Below, piece by piece: positions 1 to 10,071 of a stretch of 64,000 bases of DNA. Each line of letters opens with the position of its first letter. Position 1 is the stretch's first letter. The translations under genes and the position numbers were made by a program. The notes under the pieces are model-generated. The model saw nothing but the letters and a program-made list of their open reading frames with translations, was not told the DNA's origin and did no database searches. The stretch comes from Adiantum capillus-veneris (lineage: Eukaryota; Streptophyta; Polypodiopsida; Polypodiales; Pteridaceae). The DNA lies in assembly GCA_014529385.2 (NCBI GenBank), contig CM043963.1, positions 255,501-319,500 on the forward strand, read 5' to 3'.

Positions 1-1003
1 GTATGGAATGATGGTGACGCGTTTGACTACTCCTAACCTTTTAGCTAGGATCAACTGCAAGTAATTACCGTAGTCCTCCCGTTGCATGAACTCCACTCCA
101 TTCAGCTGTAGCTCATCTCCAGCCCGCTGGGTCTCACCCGTGATGGACATTTTCTTAAGGATAAGCTGTACGGGGAGAGGAGGAAGGCCCTCTATCCGCC
201 CTCCAAAGGAACGACGACAGTAGCCAAACCACTCCTCCATAGGGCATGGGAGCCATATTAACACTTTTTGCTTCAGGGTTGTTGAAATAGACTGGCAGCA
301 CCGCATGCGCCGTGCGAATCGATAAGAGACCTTCCACCACTTTGCCTCGGATGATCTCCGTTTTGGCAAACTAGGCATGACTCTGCTTCTCGTACTTGAA
401 GCACTCATGTGGCCAGGTGCTTCTTCCTTTCGGTTCATGTGTTTCAGGACTGGCCTAGCCCTTCCTTGCCTTTGGCTGGAGTGGCCCCTTTTGGCCACTT
501 AGGAGTAGAGGCTATACCTTTGCTTGTAGATTCCTTAGGGAAGAGAGGCCTTACCGATCTTTTTACTCCCTTAATATGGATGACCTCCTTGCGGTGGACG
601 TCAATGTAGATGATTTCTACCTCTTCGTTACCTTCATTGCTGGCATTCATTGATCGTGTGCTTTGGTTGACAACAGTGATGGCATTTCAGAGCCTTCCCA
701 CCTGATGCTCTTAATTTGCATTTAGCACGAGCAATACGAGCTGGGAAGCTTACCTTTTGGATACTAACGACACTACAGCCTGGCAATAGCAGTTCAATGA
801 AGGCAGTTAGTGTTTCTTCAATCTCCTCCTCCTCCATTCTCCAGTTGGAGAATTCTTGCAGCCATTCATCCATGGTTGATGATGTGCGTTGTCTTCAACA
901 TTGTAAATTGGAGGTTTCCAAGAAGCTCTCCTCAATGGGGGAACCAAATGATGAGCGCAAAGTGTGCCACGGACCCCGACGGCCTCAAGACTCCAGGAGC
1001 TGA
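1..1003 (-). pseudogene. gag-like remnant of a minus-strand LTR retrotransposon (runs off the left edge)
   Basis: The minus strand carries broken coding sequence directly downstream of the inverted LTR at 1016-2961, where gag of that element should be. The piece at 634-873 ends in CHHCCQPKHTINEC, which fits the CX2CX4HX4C zinc knuckle of retroelement nucleocapsids. Further down the strand, pieces near 155-380 and 1-240 (including GLPPLPVQLILKKMS) read as protein but in shifted frames, with a stop near 380. Gag binds the element RNA and packages it. No intact frame spans the region, so I call it a pseudogene. The zinc knuckle is seen directly. Assignment to the same element as the LTR is inferred from position. 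A LINE ORF1 with a zinc knuckle is the main alternative. Confidence 0.5.
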
Positions 1004-1102
1004 TCCACTCCGAGTTGGCCACGGAAAGTGAGCAGGGAGCACCACCTAGCTTTGAGCAGCTAGGACGCGGACAATGGTGATTTGAAATAGCACAAACATT
1101 AC

Positions 1103-1223
<121 letters not shown>

Positions 1224-1884
1224 GCCTATAGTGCGTTCTCTAGAGATGATTCATAAGCACAAATGTTTCTACTCTCATGAGTGTGTGGCAACCATTGAAG
1301 TCAAGGTGTGGACATGGATTCTTCCCATAGTGCTAATTCCCAAAATGCTACACTAAAATCCCTTCTGTCTTGATGCAAGTGTTTCCAGTCCCCTCCCACC
1401 AAAATGCTACCAAGTATTGATCCCCTGATAGGACCTCTCAGTGCCCTTTTCTAGGTGCAAGCTGCATTAGGTTAGGATAATGTGATTAGGTTAGGTCCCT
1501 AATCAGGAGAGACAAAGCAAAGAGTTGGGTCCCAGATGGTTGACCCTTGCTTTGTCTTAGGAGAATTTTAAAACTGCTATCTCCTAGGTGGGCCTTTGTG
1601 ACCATCACCTAGAGAGAGGTGACAATTTACAATGGGTTTCTTATACAGATTTTTGTCTTGAAACTGGAAAATAATAATACCCTACGGATGTAACTGCGGA
1701 GATGCGTCGTGGACGAGATGCCGTTGAATGGCGTGCCTCACTCGTATGTCAGTGTTGTGCACTTGCCAGTTTCGGGGTCGATCGGGACATGCCTTCAGTG
1801 TCTTTTCTTGATTCGATGTTGCGATCGTGCGGGTTGGCCGTCCTTCCTCTCTATCGATGTCGAGCTTCGTTGTTTTTAATACTT

Positions 1885-2031
1885 TTTTGTGTGTGTGTGT
1901 GTGCGCGTATGGCATGCATGTGCTGTGTGTTTATATGTGTGTACCCATGTACGTGAGTGTTCTAATGTATACGTGCACGTATGCGTGCTTGTGTATGTAT
2001 GTGCATGTGAGTGTGTACGTGCATATATATG

Positions 2032-2062
<31 letters not shown>
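1885..2062. repeat. (GT)n-rich stretch
   Basis: Interrupted GTGTGT and GTATGT runs, ending in a pure GT run at about 2037-2062, inside the LTR. The counterpart in the other LTR is the CACACA/CATACA-rich stretch at about 12370-12570. Confidence 0.85.
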
Positions 2063-2286
2063 AGTCGGAAGAGTGCGGGAGATGGGTGAGATAGGCGTGA
2101 GTGAGAGTGCATGCGAGAATGTGTGCGTGGAAACGAGAGGGAGAGAAATATAATTATTATATATATTTTATAATTCATGCAACTCGGCTGGCTTAAGCGA
2201 GGAGAGAGAGAGAAAGCAATGGCGAGAGGCTAAGGGGTGAGTGTGTGGGTGTGTGTGTGGGCAAGTCTGTGTGTGTGTGTGCACGC

Positions 2287-2388
<102 letters not shown>

Positions 2389-2961
2389 GAATGAGTGATG
2401 TGGAGAGCGAGGGGCTGAGGGATGAGGGGGAGAGAGAAAGGGAGTGGTGAGTGAATGAGAGAGAGAGTCGGCCTGCCCTGGCTGACAAACAAGAGGGGAG
2501 AAGAGGGGCTTGGTGAGGTGGCAAGAGAGTGGGGGTGAGAAGGGAGAGATGGCCCACCATAAGGAGAAAGAGGGATTATGGACGAGCAGTGTATGGATGA
2601 GAGGGGTGAGAGAGAGAAGGAATAATGAAAGAGAGAGAGGGAGAAATTTATTGTCCAAGCATGGCAGCCCGCTAGAGGGAGAAAAAGGGTTTGTTGTATG
2701 CACCCATTGGGCTAGGTGACACAGGAGCAAGATAAGAGAGAGATATAGTGGGTTGGTAGAGCCGAGCAGGGAACAGAGAGGACTCGTCCTCTGGTGATAA
2801 TAGAGGATTGTGGCCAAACTGAGGGGCGGCCCACCATGGGCAAGCATAGAAGGGGTGGTGGTGAATGTAAAAACGTTTTTTTTAAAATCGTTTTCTTGCA
2901 ATTGTGCTCCTCCCCGATTGGGGTTGGTTCTTGTGACTGTGGTTTCGAAAATCGACCGTCA

Positions 2962-3063
2962 CTTGCATTGTTGTTTGCCACTACAAAGTTCTGCTCTTAT
3001 CTATTTCCTAGACCCTTTGTAATTCTAACAATGGAAGAGGTCTTTCCGTACATGAAGTAACAC
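2962..3063. other. inversion junction: LTR edge to mid-pol
   Basis: About 100 bp lie between the TG end of the inverted LTR and the first readable pol codons of the plus-strand element. No primer-binding site or polypurine tract is visible here. A minus-strand 5' LTR therefore abuts the middle of a plus-strand pol gene, which is not normal element structure. Confidence 0.6.
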
Positions 3064-4225
3064 ATGGATGTCTCATCTAGAATTTCTAAATGGCTCATTA
3101 GATCACAAGAGTTCGATTACACTATGCAAGTGGAGAACTCCACCAGAGCTAGTCTGGCAGGTATTCTTACTCATCGTCACTATCAGAAGAAGCTAAAGAT
3201 CAACACAGCAGGTAAAGAAGTGACACCAATGGTAGAAATTCCTAAGCTAGAAAGAGCTCGCTCTCTTTTCTTTGATGGAGCATACAAAAGAATAGCGGAT
3301 CAACAAGCTATAGCTGGCATCATCATTTTTTATGAGAAAAAGAAAAAGGTATTCTCTTTTGGGCACTTACTACACTCCCACTCCAACAATGAAGCAGAGT
3401 ACGCGGCCCTTATTTTTGGTTTAGAACAATGTGTTTTGCAAGGGGTTCGGAACCTAAATGTGTTTGGCGATGCCATGCTCTTGATAAAACAGATAAATGG
3501 CACTTGGATTTATAAAAATCAGGTTTTTCTTGGCCAATTGTGCCAAGTTAAGGATCTTTTCAGAAAGTTTAAAGCAGTGTAGTTATTTCATGTCCCTAGG
3601 GTAGAAAATCAAGAAGCGGATGCTCTATCCAAAGAAAGAATACAAGATGTTCCCATAGGAGCAATCAAACTGAAGATGCCCCTCTTTCAGGGTAGCAATG
3701 CTATGTCTGATGTCATCAGCTTCTTAGATACAGGAGAATGTCCTAAAGTGTATACCAAGGGCTAGAAACAATGGCTTGTTCAAAAGACAACAAGATACTG
3801 CCTTGTCAACAACACCTTGTACTACAAGGGCAAAGACCAAATCCTGAGGCAAGTGCCAATCTCTAATGAAATCACGGAGGTGATCTCAAGTTGGCATGAT
3901 AGTGTTTGCGGTTTACACTTTTCTCTAGATATTACTAGTAGGAAGATTCTATAGGCGGATTCTCTTGGCCTAGTCTGAACAGGGATGTGCATCATTGGTG
4001 TAGAACATGCAGGGCCTATCAAGTATCCAGTGATCGATCACTAAGCTACGAGGCACAGATTCCTATGATCTCATATGGCCATTTGAGAAGTGGGGAATAG
4101 ATGCAATTGGTCCTTTACCCAGGTCCCAATCAGGTAAACTATACATTCTAGTTGGTGTAGACTACATGACCCGATGGGCGGAAGCAGCAATCACCACACG
4201 CATTACAACCGAAGAAGTGGTGAAG
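3064..4225 (+). pseudogene. Tat-type gypsy pol: end of RT-RNase H, second RNase H, start of integrase
   Basis: The first codons (SSRISKWLIRSQEFDYTMQVE) match the end of the standard retroelement RNase H. A second, plant-type RNase H follows: FFDGAYK, NNEAEYAAL, VFGDAMLLIKQI and ENQEADALSKE supply the D, E, D, D active-site positions. Two RNase H domains in tandem are known from the Tat lineage of plant Ty3/gypsy elements. Frameshifts and stops follow (for example after FRKFKAV at 3582). The integrase zinc-binding region is decayed and then comes PFEKWGIDAIGPLP with the first catalytic Asp. The frame stops being readable at 4225, where a chromovirus is inserted. It resumes exactly in frame at 10077 once one target-site copy is removed. 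Non-functional. Confidence 0.8.
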
Positions 4226-4379
4226 TGTAAGACAGGGGTGACTAGAGCCTGAGAGTCCACCACCCAACAACCCTTTATATAGGCATGCCCTTGGCCCTTT
4301 GCCCTAGTTGGAATCCTCGTTCCACACCGCCTATCCCGGCCCTGCCTTATCTAGTCCGGCCTTGCCGGTGTCTTGACAT
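4226..4379 (-). repeat. 3' LTR of the nested chromovirus
   Basis: A 154-bp repeat of 9917-10071, starting TGTAAGACAG and ending TCTTGACA. It contains TTTATATAGG. The ends form a short imperfect inverted repeat. Confidence 0.9.
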
Positions 4380-4393
4380 TACTCCCCCCTTAA
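4380..4393 (-). other. polypurine tract
   Basis: On the minus strand the bases just before the 3' LTR read TAAGGGGGGAGTAA. This is the purine primer for plus-strand DNA synthesis. The same tract (AAGGGGGGATTAA) adjoins the short LTR at 60519-60644. Confidence 0.8.
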
Positions 4394-4923
4394 GAAGAGT
4401 TTTCGTCCTCAAAAACAAAAGTGGGAAACTTCTTCTTAAGAACACTAATGTTTTCCCAAGTGGTACCTTCTTGAGGTCAATCTTTCCACTTGATTAAGGC
4501 TTGTTGAACTATGTGATGATGTGTATGCAACTCATGATAATCCAGAACAGGTTTAGGTTCATGCATTAAGATAGGAGGTTCAATGTAATCAACCAAAACC
4601 TGTTGGTCAATGACATTGTCATCCCCATGTAAGCGCTTTTGTAGACGGCTTACATGAAACACAGGATGAATGCGAGAATGTGAAGGTAGTAATAGTTTGT
4701 AGGCATGATCACCCACTCGCTTGAGTATTTTGAAAGGCCCACAATATCGGGGAGATACTTTAGGTGTCGGTCCAGTTTTCAAACTTTGTGAATTTTGTGG
4801 CACACATAAAAATAATTCCTCCCCTTCTTCGAAGGTAACTTGCCAAGGTTTCTCATCAGCGTATTTCTTATACCGGTCCTGTGCTTGCCGGGAATTCTGA
4901 CGAGCAAGTTTCATCATATCCAT
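4394..4923 (-). pseudogene. integrase C-terminal region and chromodomain-like tail
   Basis: The open piece at 4477-4923 includes GPFKILKRVGDHAYKLLLP and HPVFHVSRLQKR, the usual C-terminal integrase motif of chromoviruses. LDYHELHTHH and ALIKWKD follow, the start of a chromodomain. A stop and frameshift occur just after IKWKD. The remaining chromodomain residues (EGTTWENISVLKKKFP) are readable in another frame up to the PPT. The chromodomain is thought to direct integration towards marked chromatin. The fragment is inactive as it stands. Confidence 0.8.
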
Positions 4924-4947
4924 ATGGTCTTGGAAAAAATCCTTAAC

Positions 4948-5861
4948 CTATTGGAGTTTTTCGGTTGCCAACCCCACCGTAACTGGTGACCTAGGTTGAA
5001 ACCCGTACATGAGCATGAAAGGACTAAAACCTGTTGTGACATGCTTAGGATTGTTGTAGGACAACTCGAGGGTAGGTAAGTATTCTTCCCAGTCTGACTG
5101 TTTTTTGCTGATGTATGCTCTTAGCATATCCTCTAGCACTTGGTTAACCCATTCCGTTTGAGCACCCATTTCTAGATGATCAGCTGTAATGAGGTTTAGT
5201 TGTGTACCCAATCGTTTAAAAACAACTCTCCAAAAGTAGCTGTTAAACTTGGGATCACGGTCACTAACAATGTTACTTGGCAAACCATACAATTTGTATA
5301 GATTGTCCACAAATAACTTGGCTAGTTCTAGTGTCTTAACCGTTGATTTGGTCGGCATAAACTTACATAGTTTAGTCAACCTGTCTGCAACCACCCATAC
5401 TGAGTCATGACCTTGTATAGTGGTTGGTAAACCTACAATAAAATCCATAGAGATACTTTCCCATTTTCCATTGGGAATATCCAAAGGATGTAAGAGTCCT
5501 ACTTCTTTTAGGCACTCTGCCTTGTTAACTTGACATTTTTGGCAGTGCAAGACATAATCTTAAACAAATCCATGTATACCTGGCCAGTAAAACTGTCGTC
5601 TTATGGGAGCATAAGTTTTTCTAATCCTCGGGTGCCCTGCACTTGGACTTTCATGACATTCATAAAGAATTATTGGCACCGAATGTCCGTGTCCGTCGGA
5701 ACACAAACTCTGCCCTTGTGAAGTAGGTACCCATTGTCGATGGTAAAATGATTCCATCGTTGTAGTTCAGCACTTGATAAAGGAGAACTAGGTGTGGAGG
5801 TTAACTGTACACTACCGTCGTTGGAGTGAGAAGGATCCCTCTTTTGAACATGGCTCCACAC
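4948..5861 (-). pseudogene. chromovirus integrase: zinc-binding region and catalytic core
   Basis: The zinc-binding part (ESPSAGHPRIRKTYAPIRRQFYW, then CQKCQ) spans two open pieces separated by a stop near 5560. The catalytic core at 4948-5550 shows SMDFIVGLP (Asp), SDRDPKFNS (Asp) and QTEWVNQVLEDML (Glu), the D,D-35-E triad. The normally conserved HPQTDGQTE reads HLEMGAQTE, a sign of decay. It joins cDNA into host DNA. A stop separates it from the C-terminal piece. Confidence 0.85.
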
Positions 5862-5939
5862 TTTGGAATATGCTTCATCATGCTATATTTTCCCTTGAGA
5901 GAATCTAAAAATTCACTACAAAGTTTTGTGAGAACAAGA

Positions 5940-6843
5940 GTGAATTAATCTCTGGCATTCTGCTTAGAGCGTCTCCCACTACATTGTATCAGCCTTTGCG
6001 ATGCCTTAGCTTGGCGTCATATTCCTGAAGGATCTCGATCCACCTGGCTTTTTGACCCTTTAAATTTGTTTGTTATGTAAACCATTTGATGCTTTCATGG
6101 TCAAACACAATATCGAATTAAGCACCATAGAGATAATGCCGCCATGTTTTTAAGGCCGACACTATTGCATAGAGTTTGCGTTCGTAAGCAGAATAATTCT
6201 ACTGAGATGCATCAAGCTTCTTACTTTCAAATGCAATCGGCCGTCCGTCTTGTAACAGGACTGCTCCAGTAGCACGATCATTGGCATCCATTTCCAAAAC
6301 GAATGGTTTCAAAGGATCTACAATAGCTAGTATAGGAGCTGTAGCTAATGCATCCTTGAGTGTATCAAAAATGTGTTGTTGAGCGGATCCCCACTGAAAA
6401 GATTTTCCTTTGTCTTTAAGTTGATCCGTCATAGGAACAGCAATTTGAGCATAGTGTTTAACGAACCTTCGGTAAAAACCTGCAAATCCTAAAAGTATCT
6501 GTAATTCTTTCAGATTTTTAGGAGGAGGCCATTTTTTTATGGTATCCACTTTGGATTGATCCATGTATAGGCAAGATGAAATAACATGCCCTAAATAATG
6601 AATTTCATATTTTAGAAAATCACATTTAGATTCCTTGGCATATAACTTGTTTGTACGTAACAACTCAAAAACCTGCCTGAGATATTGTAAGTGCTCTTCT
6701 TCAAAAGCACTATAGACTAGGATGTCATCAAGGAAAACAATGACAAATTTGCTCAAATATGGCTTCAAGACACTATCCATAAGTGCGGGCGCATTGGTTA
6801 ACCCGAAGGGCATCACCAAAAACTCGTAGTGTCCAAACCGTGT
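5940..6843 (-). pseudogene. chromovirus reverse transcriptase (C-terminal half) and RNase H
   Basis: The 207-codon open piece at 6199-6819 starts [11 protein letters not shown] and carries VFLDDILVYS, the YxDD-type RT active site (here F-L-D-D). LGFAGFYRRFVKHYA and EMDANDRATGAVL (start of RNase H) follow. Stops then interrupt the RNase H towards 5940 (DHESIKWFT and GDALSRMPEI are still readable). The upstream half of RT is in the next piece, ending KTAF followed by a stop at 6844. Together they form one broken polymerase. Confidence 0.85.
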
Positions 6844-7701
6844 TTAGAAGGCAGTCTTAGGTATATCGGCAAGCGGAATACGGACTTGGTGATATCCTGA
6901 CCGCAAGTCAATTTTCGTAAAAATGCAAGTATGAGTTAGCTTATCAAATAACTCATCTACTCTTGGCAATGGATATTTGTTCTTAACCGTAACCGCATTT
7001 AAGCCCCGGTAGTCTACGCACATGCGCATACTGTTGTCCTTTTTCTTCACTAAAAGGATAGGCGAAGCCCATGGTGAAGAACTGGGTTGTATAAACCCTC
7101 TGCTAAGGTAGTCAGCAAGCTGACGTTCCACCTCAGCAGCCTCTGAGTAACTCATACGGTAAGGTGGTTCACTAATAGGTTTACAGCCTACAGCCACGTC
7201 AATGCTATGTTGTACTGATCGTGTTGCCGGTAATCCTGATGGAAAATCATTAGGAAATACATCTTGAAATTCCTTTAATAATTGTTGTAATTGACTAGCA
7301 ATGTTTGCATGTTTAGAATTAGCAATTGGTGGAATAGAGGAGAGAGAAGCATGCGGCGTTGAAGAATGTTCAACAGACTCAATGTTAGAAAGAAAATGAG
7401 ACAGTGAGTAACACAAGAAAACCTGATCTATTTCATTTTCAGAAACGAGCTGCATAAGCTCAACGGTACAAATCAGTGGTGATGAAGGTATATCTTTTTC
7501 TCCTAACAACAACACATGTGCGCCATGGGATTCAAACATCAAGATGTTGTGCTCATAGCTACGCTTCAGTGATGGTCCTAGGCTATGCAACCATTCCCTA
7601 CCAAGAACCACATCAGCCCTTTCTATGTTCATAACTTGAAAATCCAAACAAGTAGAGTACCCTTGTACTTCCAATGGAACACTCGGCATTGAGTCTCCCA
7701 T
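6844..7701 (-). pseudogene. chromovirus protease end, linker and N-terminal half of reverse transcriptase
   Basis: A 285-residue open frame. [13 protein letters not shown] near the start is the C-terminal protease motif. A linker leads to [17 protein letters not shown], then [16 protein letters not shown] and [15 protein letters not shown]. The RT fingers region [20 protein letters not shown] and [14 protein letters not shown] follow. It ends in a stop right after KTAF, in the middle of RT. The protease active site lies upstream in another frame, overlapping this piece at about 7629-7701, which marks a frameshift. Confidence 0.85.
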
Positions 7702-8150
7702 ATTTCAGTATCATGTCCATTCATCATTGCTACCTTGTAGTGGTGGGTACTCAGATTTTGAGGTAGTTTGAGCTTTTTCACCAATCTATAATTGATGAAA
7801 TTGTGAGTATCACCGTCATCTACCAAGATGCACACCTTGTGCCCTTGCAGATATCCGTGCGTACGTACTAACTCATGTGGTCCAAAGGTTTTTCGCCACA
7901 TGGAAGCTGTGAGACAACATTCATGCACCAACTTAGTGTGTGTTACTTCCATTGTGGATAATTTCAAGGAAGACTCAAGGGGCAGTAGTTTCACTGTGTG
8001 CACTGCTTTCTCCTTCCCCTAAGCAACAGATTTCCCCTTGGGACAATCCTTTTTTCCATGACCTCTCCCTAAACATTGAAAACATAACCTCTCTTTCTTG
8101 GCTTTATTAAAATCCTCAAGAGAAAGAGGACCCTTGGACACCTTGGTTTT
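7629..8150 (-). pseudogene. zinc knuckle and protease active-site region of the chromovirus
   Basis: Just after gag, in another frame, the minus strand reads CFQCLGRGHGKKDC at about 8050-8095, a perfect CX2CX4HX4C knuckle. A TAG stop follows about 20 residues later, shortly before the open piece at 7629-8003. That piece contains CILVDDGDTHNFI, matching the retropepsin active site of chromoviruses but with DDG in place of the usual DSG/DTG. That change would be expected to impair the protease. Confidence 0.75.
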
Positions 8151-9122
8151 TTAGATGCATCTGAATTTAGCAACTAGAAATTTTATTTTATTGTGCCCAT
8201 ACTTCATGTGTGTATTACCATGTATACTATCATGCACGTTATAATTATGTATTTTCTTCTCATCAGGGTCATCATGAATATGTGCTTTCACTATGGCTTC
8301 CTCAAGTGTTTTAGGGTCTTGGGTCTTGACATACTTCTTAAGTTCTGTTGTCAGACCTCGTATGAACCCTCGTACTTGTTGAAAGGTATCCAAGCCTTCC
8401 AACTTGAGGATAACATCCCGATATTGAGAGATATAGTCAAGGAGTGATGGGTATTGGCGCATGGAACATATGTCCCAAGATGTCCAATTCTGATCGGCCT
8501 CGTTAGTAGGAAAAAAATCCTTGCTAAACATTGCTTCAAAGGCTGCCCAACTCTGTGGTATGATGTTCTTCTCCTTGAGAGACATCCACCATTTGTAGGC
8601 CTTGCCTTCCAAAGTTAAGCTCGTCTGCAGAGCTCTGACTGCATCCGGAGTACGTCTTAAGGCGTGAATTTCATCCCATTTGCTGAGAAAGATGTTCACT
8701 GCATCCTTATTGCGGTCTCGGTCTTCGCCCTTAAATACTGGTGGTTTAAAGTTCTTCAACAAGTCATCCACCTCTTTGGAAGTGAGAGTATGCAGCGTAT
8801 CGTGAATTGGGCCTTGCCTCTGTGTGCCAACATGCTCATGCATGTGGGTGTCAGCAGGACTTTTAGATTGCTGATGCATTAATTGAATTACTAATGTGGA
8901 AAGTTTAGTAACATTTTCATTTAAAGCTTTAAAATTTTCATCCATGACGGTCATGCCTGTGTGAAGTGCATAAAATTCTTGAATATCGAGTAACTCATAA
9001 GTATCTTCTCCTGTCATAGCATCGCGGTTACTCTCCTTGAGAGGATCCGGCCGCGGGCCATCATTGGTAGGCTCAGGAGTACGTTGCTCAGAATCTAATG
9101 TCAAATTGATATCCGAATCCAT
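8151..9122 (-). CDS. gag: chromovirus Gag (capsid part)
   Basis: A 323-residue open frame at the expected place between PBS and pol. The C-terminal half has the plant retrotransposon Gag pattern: FKGEDRDRNKDAVNIFLSKW, LEGKAYKWWMSL, SWAAFEAMFSKDFFP, and LLDYISQYRDVILKLEG. The ATG at 9122 is about 780 bp from the PBS. The frame ends before the zinc knuckle, which sits in another frame about 60 bp on, so a frameshift has separated capsid from nucleocapsid. Gag would assemble the cytoplasmic virus-like particle. Family assignment is firm; activity of this copy is unlikely. Confidence 0.8.
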   Translation of the reverse strand: MDSDINLTLDSEQRTPEPTNDGPRPDPLKESNRDAMTGEDTYELLDIQEFYALHTGMTVMDENFKALNENVTKLSTLVIQLMHQQSKSPADTHMHEHVGTQRQGPIHDTLHTLTSKEVDDLLKNFKPPVFKGEDRDRNKDAVNIFLSKWDEIHALRRTPDAVRALQTSLTLEGKAYKWWMSLKEKNIIPQSWAAFEAMFSKDFFPTNEADQNWTSWDICSMRQYPSLLDYISQYRDVILKLEGLDTFQQVRGFIRGLTTELKKYVKTQDPKTLEEAIVKAHIHDDPDEKKIHNYNVHDSIHGNTHMKYGHNKIKFLVAKFRCI

Positions 9123-9899
9123 GGCTACACAGTGTGGTGAAAGAAGTGCTCAGAAAATATACCTGATATTGGGAGCACTCGCAAAGTAGAGTAGCTGTGC
9201 TAACTCCGTCAAAATCGATGGTAGTCCGCCGTATATGGAACTCCGTAAGCTCTTGATAGTTGAATCAACTATGCTTGAAGATCCCGACAAAAATTTGTAC
9301 TGCTTGAAACATCGTTGATGACTGAATCTTCTCGAAGGAAGAAATTGCAATAGATATTCTTCCGAAACTTCAACTCTGTCAAACTTTAACTTCAATCAAC
9401 TTCTGCAATTTCTATAATTCGGACAGTTTTCCTAGAATTCGGTAGCCCCTTGCATATGCTTGTGTCGGATCTCGGCCAACAATCCTTCGAACACCCTAGC
9501 TTGGGTATGGGGTGTGTGCCCGGGTGGGCACGCCCCCTAGCTTGAGGTTTTTTTTAATGAATTTCCCAAGGCCAAAGCCTTTGGATGCGTTGTATGTGAA
9601 ATAAAACGTCTGTAGTTGGCTATGGCGACCATGGCTGTGCCGCAAGGGCGAGGGAGAGAGAGAACTCCCCGCGCGTTGCGCTCTGGGCGTCGCTCCAATG
9701 ACGTAAAATCCTCCTCAAGGCAGCGCGCATCCGCTCTGCTAAGCCACGCAGTTTTTGCCGGAGGTCGAGGTTGCCTCCCTCCCGGCACAAGCGGTGCTTC
9801 TCACAGAGTCGACCTCGTCGTCTCCCTTAGCAAGCGGCTCTTCACGCCCACAAAGAGAGGAGCATGCAAAAGCTCCACGCCCTCTTGTCCAAAATTAGA
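9123..9899 (-). other. 5' untranslated leader of the nested chromovirus
   Basis: Region between PBS and gag ATG. No convincing coding sequence is seen. A GC-richer part lies at about 9630-9870. Confidence 0.6.
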
Positions 9900-9916
9900 C
9901 CTTGCTCTGATACCCA
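9900..9916 (-). other. primer-binding site, initiator-tRNA-Met type
   Basis: On the minus strand the sequence after the 5' LTR reads TGGGTATCAGAGCAAGG. It differs by one inserted G from TGGTATCAGAGC, the common plant PBS complementary to initiator tRNA-Met. It fixes the element's orientation and its 5' LTR boundary. Confidence 0.85.
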
Positions 9917-10071
9917 TGTAAGACAGGGGTGACTAGAGCCTGAGAGTCCACCACCCAACCACCCTTTATATAGGCATGCCCCGGGCCCTTTGCCCTAGTT
10001 GGACTCCCCGTTCCACACCGCCTAGCCCGGCCCTATGCCTTATCTAGTCCGGCCTTTCCGGTTTCTTGACA
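9917..10071 (-). repeat. 5' LTR of the nested chromovirus
   Basis: A 155-bp copy of 4226-4379, beginning TGTAAGACAG and ending TTCTTGACA on the plus strand. It contains TTTATATAGG. Confidence 0.9.

Larger units (their letters stand above)
4226..10071 (-). mobile_element. Ty3/gypsy chromovirus with very short LTRs, nested in Tat-type integrase
   Basis: A complete 5846-bp element on the minus strand. Its LTRs are 154 and 155 bp, start TGTAAGACA and end TTGACA, and differ at about six substitutions plus two small indels. Flanks are TGAAG (4221-4225) and CGAAG (10072-10076), a 5-bp target-site duplication with one mismatch. Removing the element and one flank copy restores the host integrase reading frame. 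In minus-strand order it holds PBS, gag, zinc knuckle, protease, RT, RNase H, integrase, chromodomain-like tail and PPT, which is chromovirus order. Frameshifts and stops make it non-autonomous now. Confidence 0.9.

Noticed and set aside
1682-2178. Cys/Val-rich and His/Thr-rich open frames at 1682-2178 and 12306-12614
   Set aside because: Products of (GT)n/(CA)n simple repeat inside the LTRs; no start context or conserved domain.
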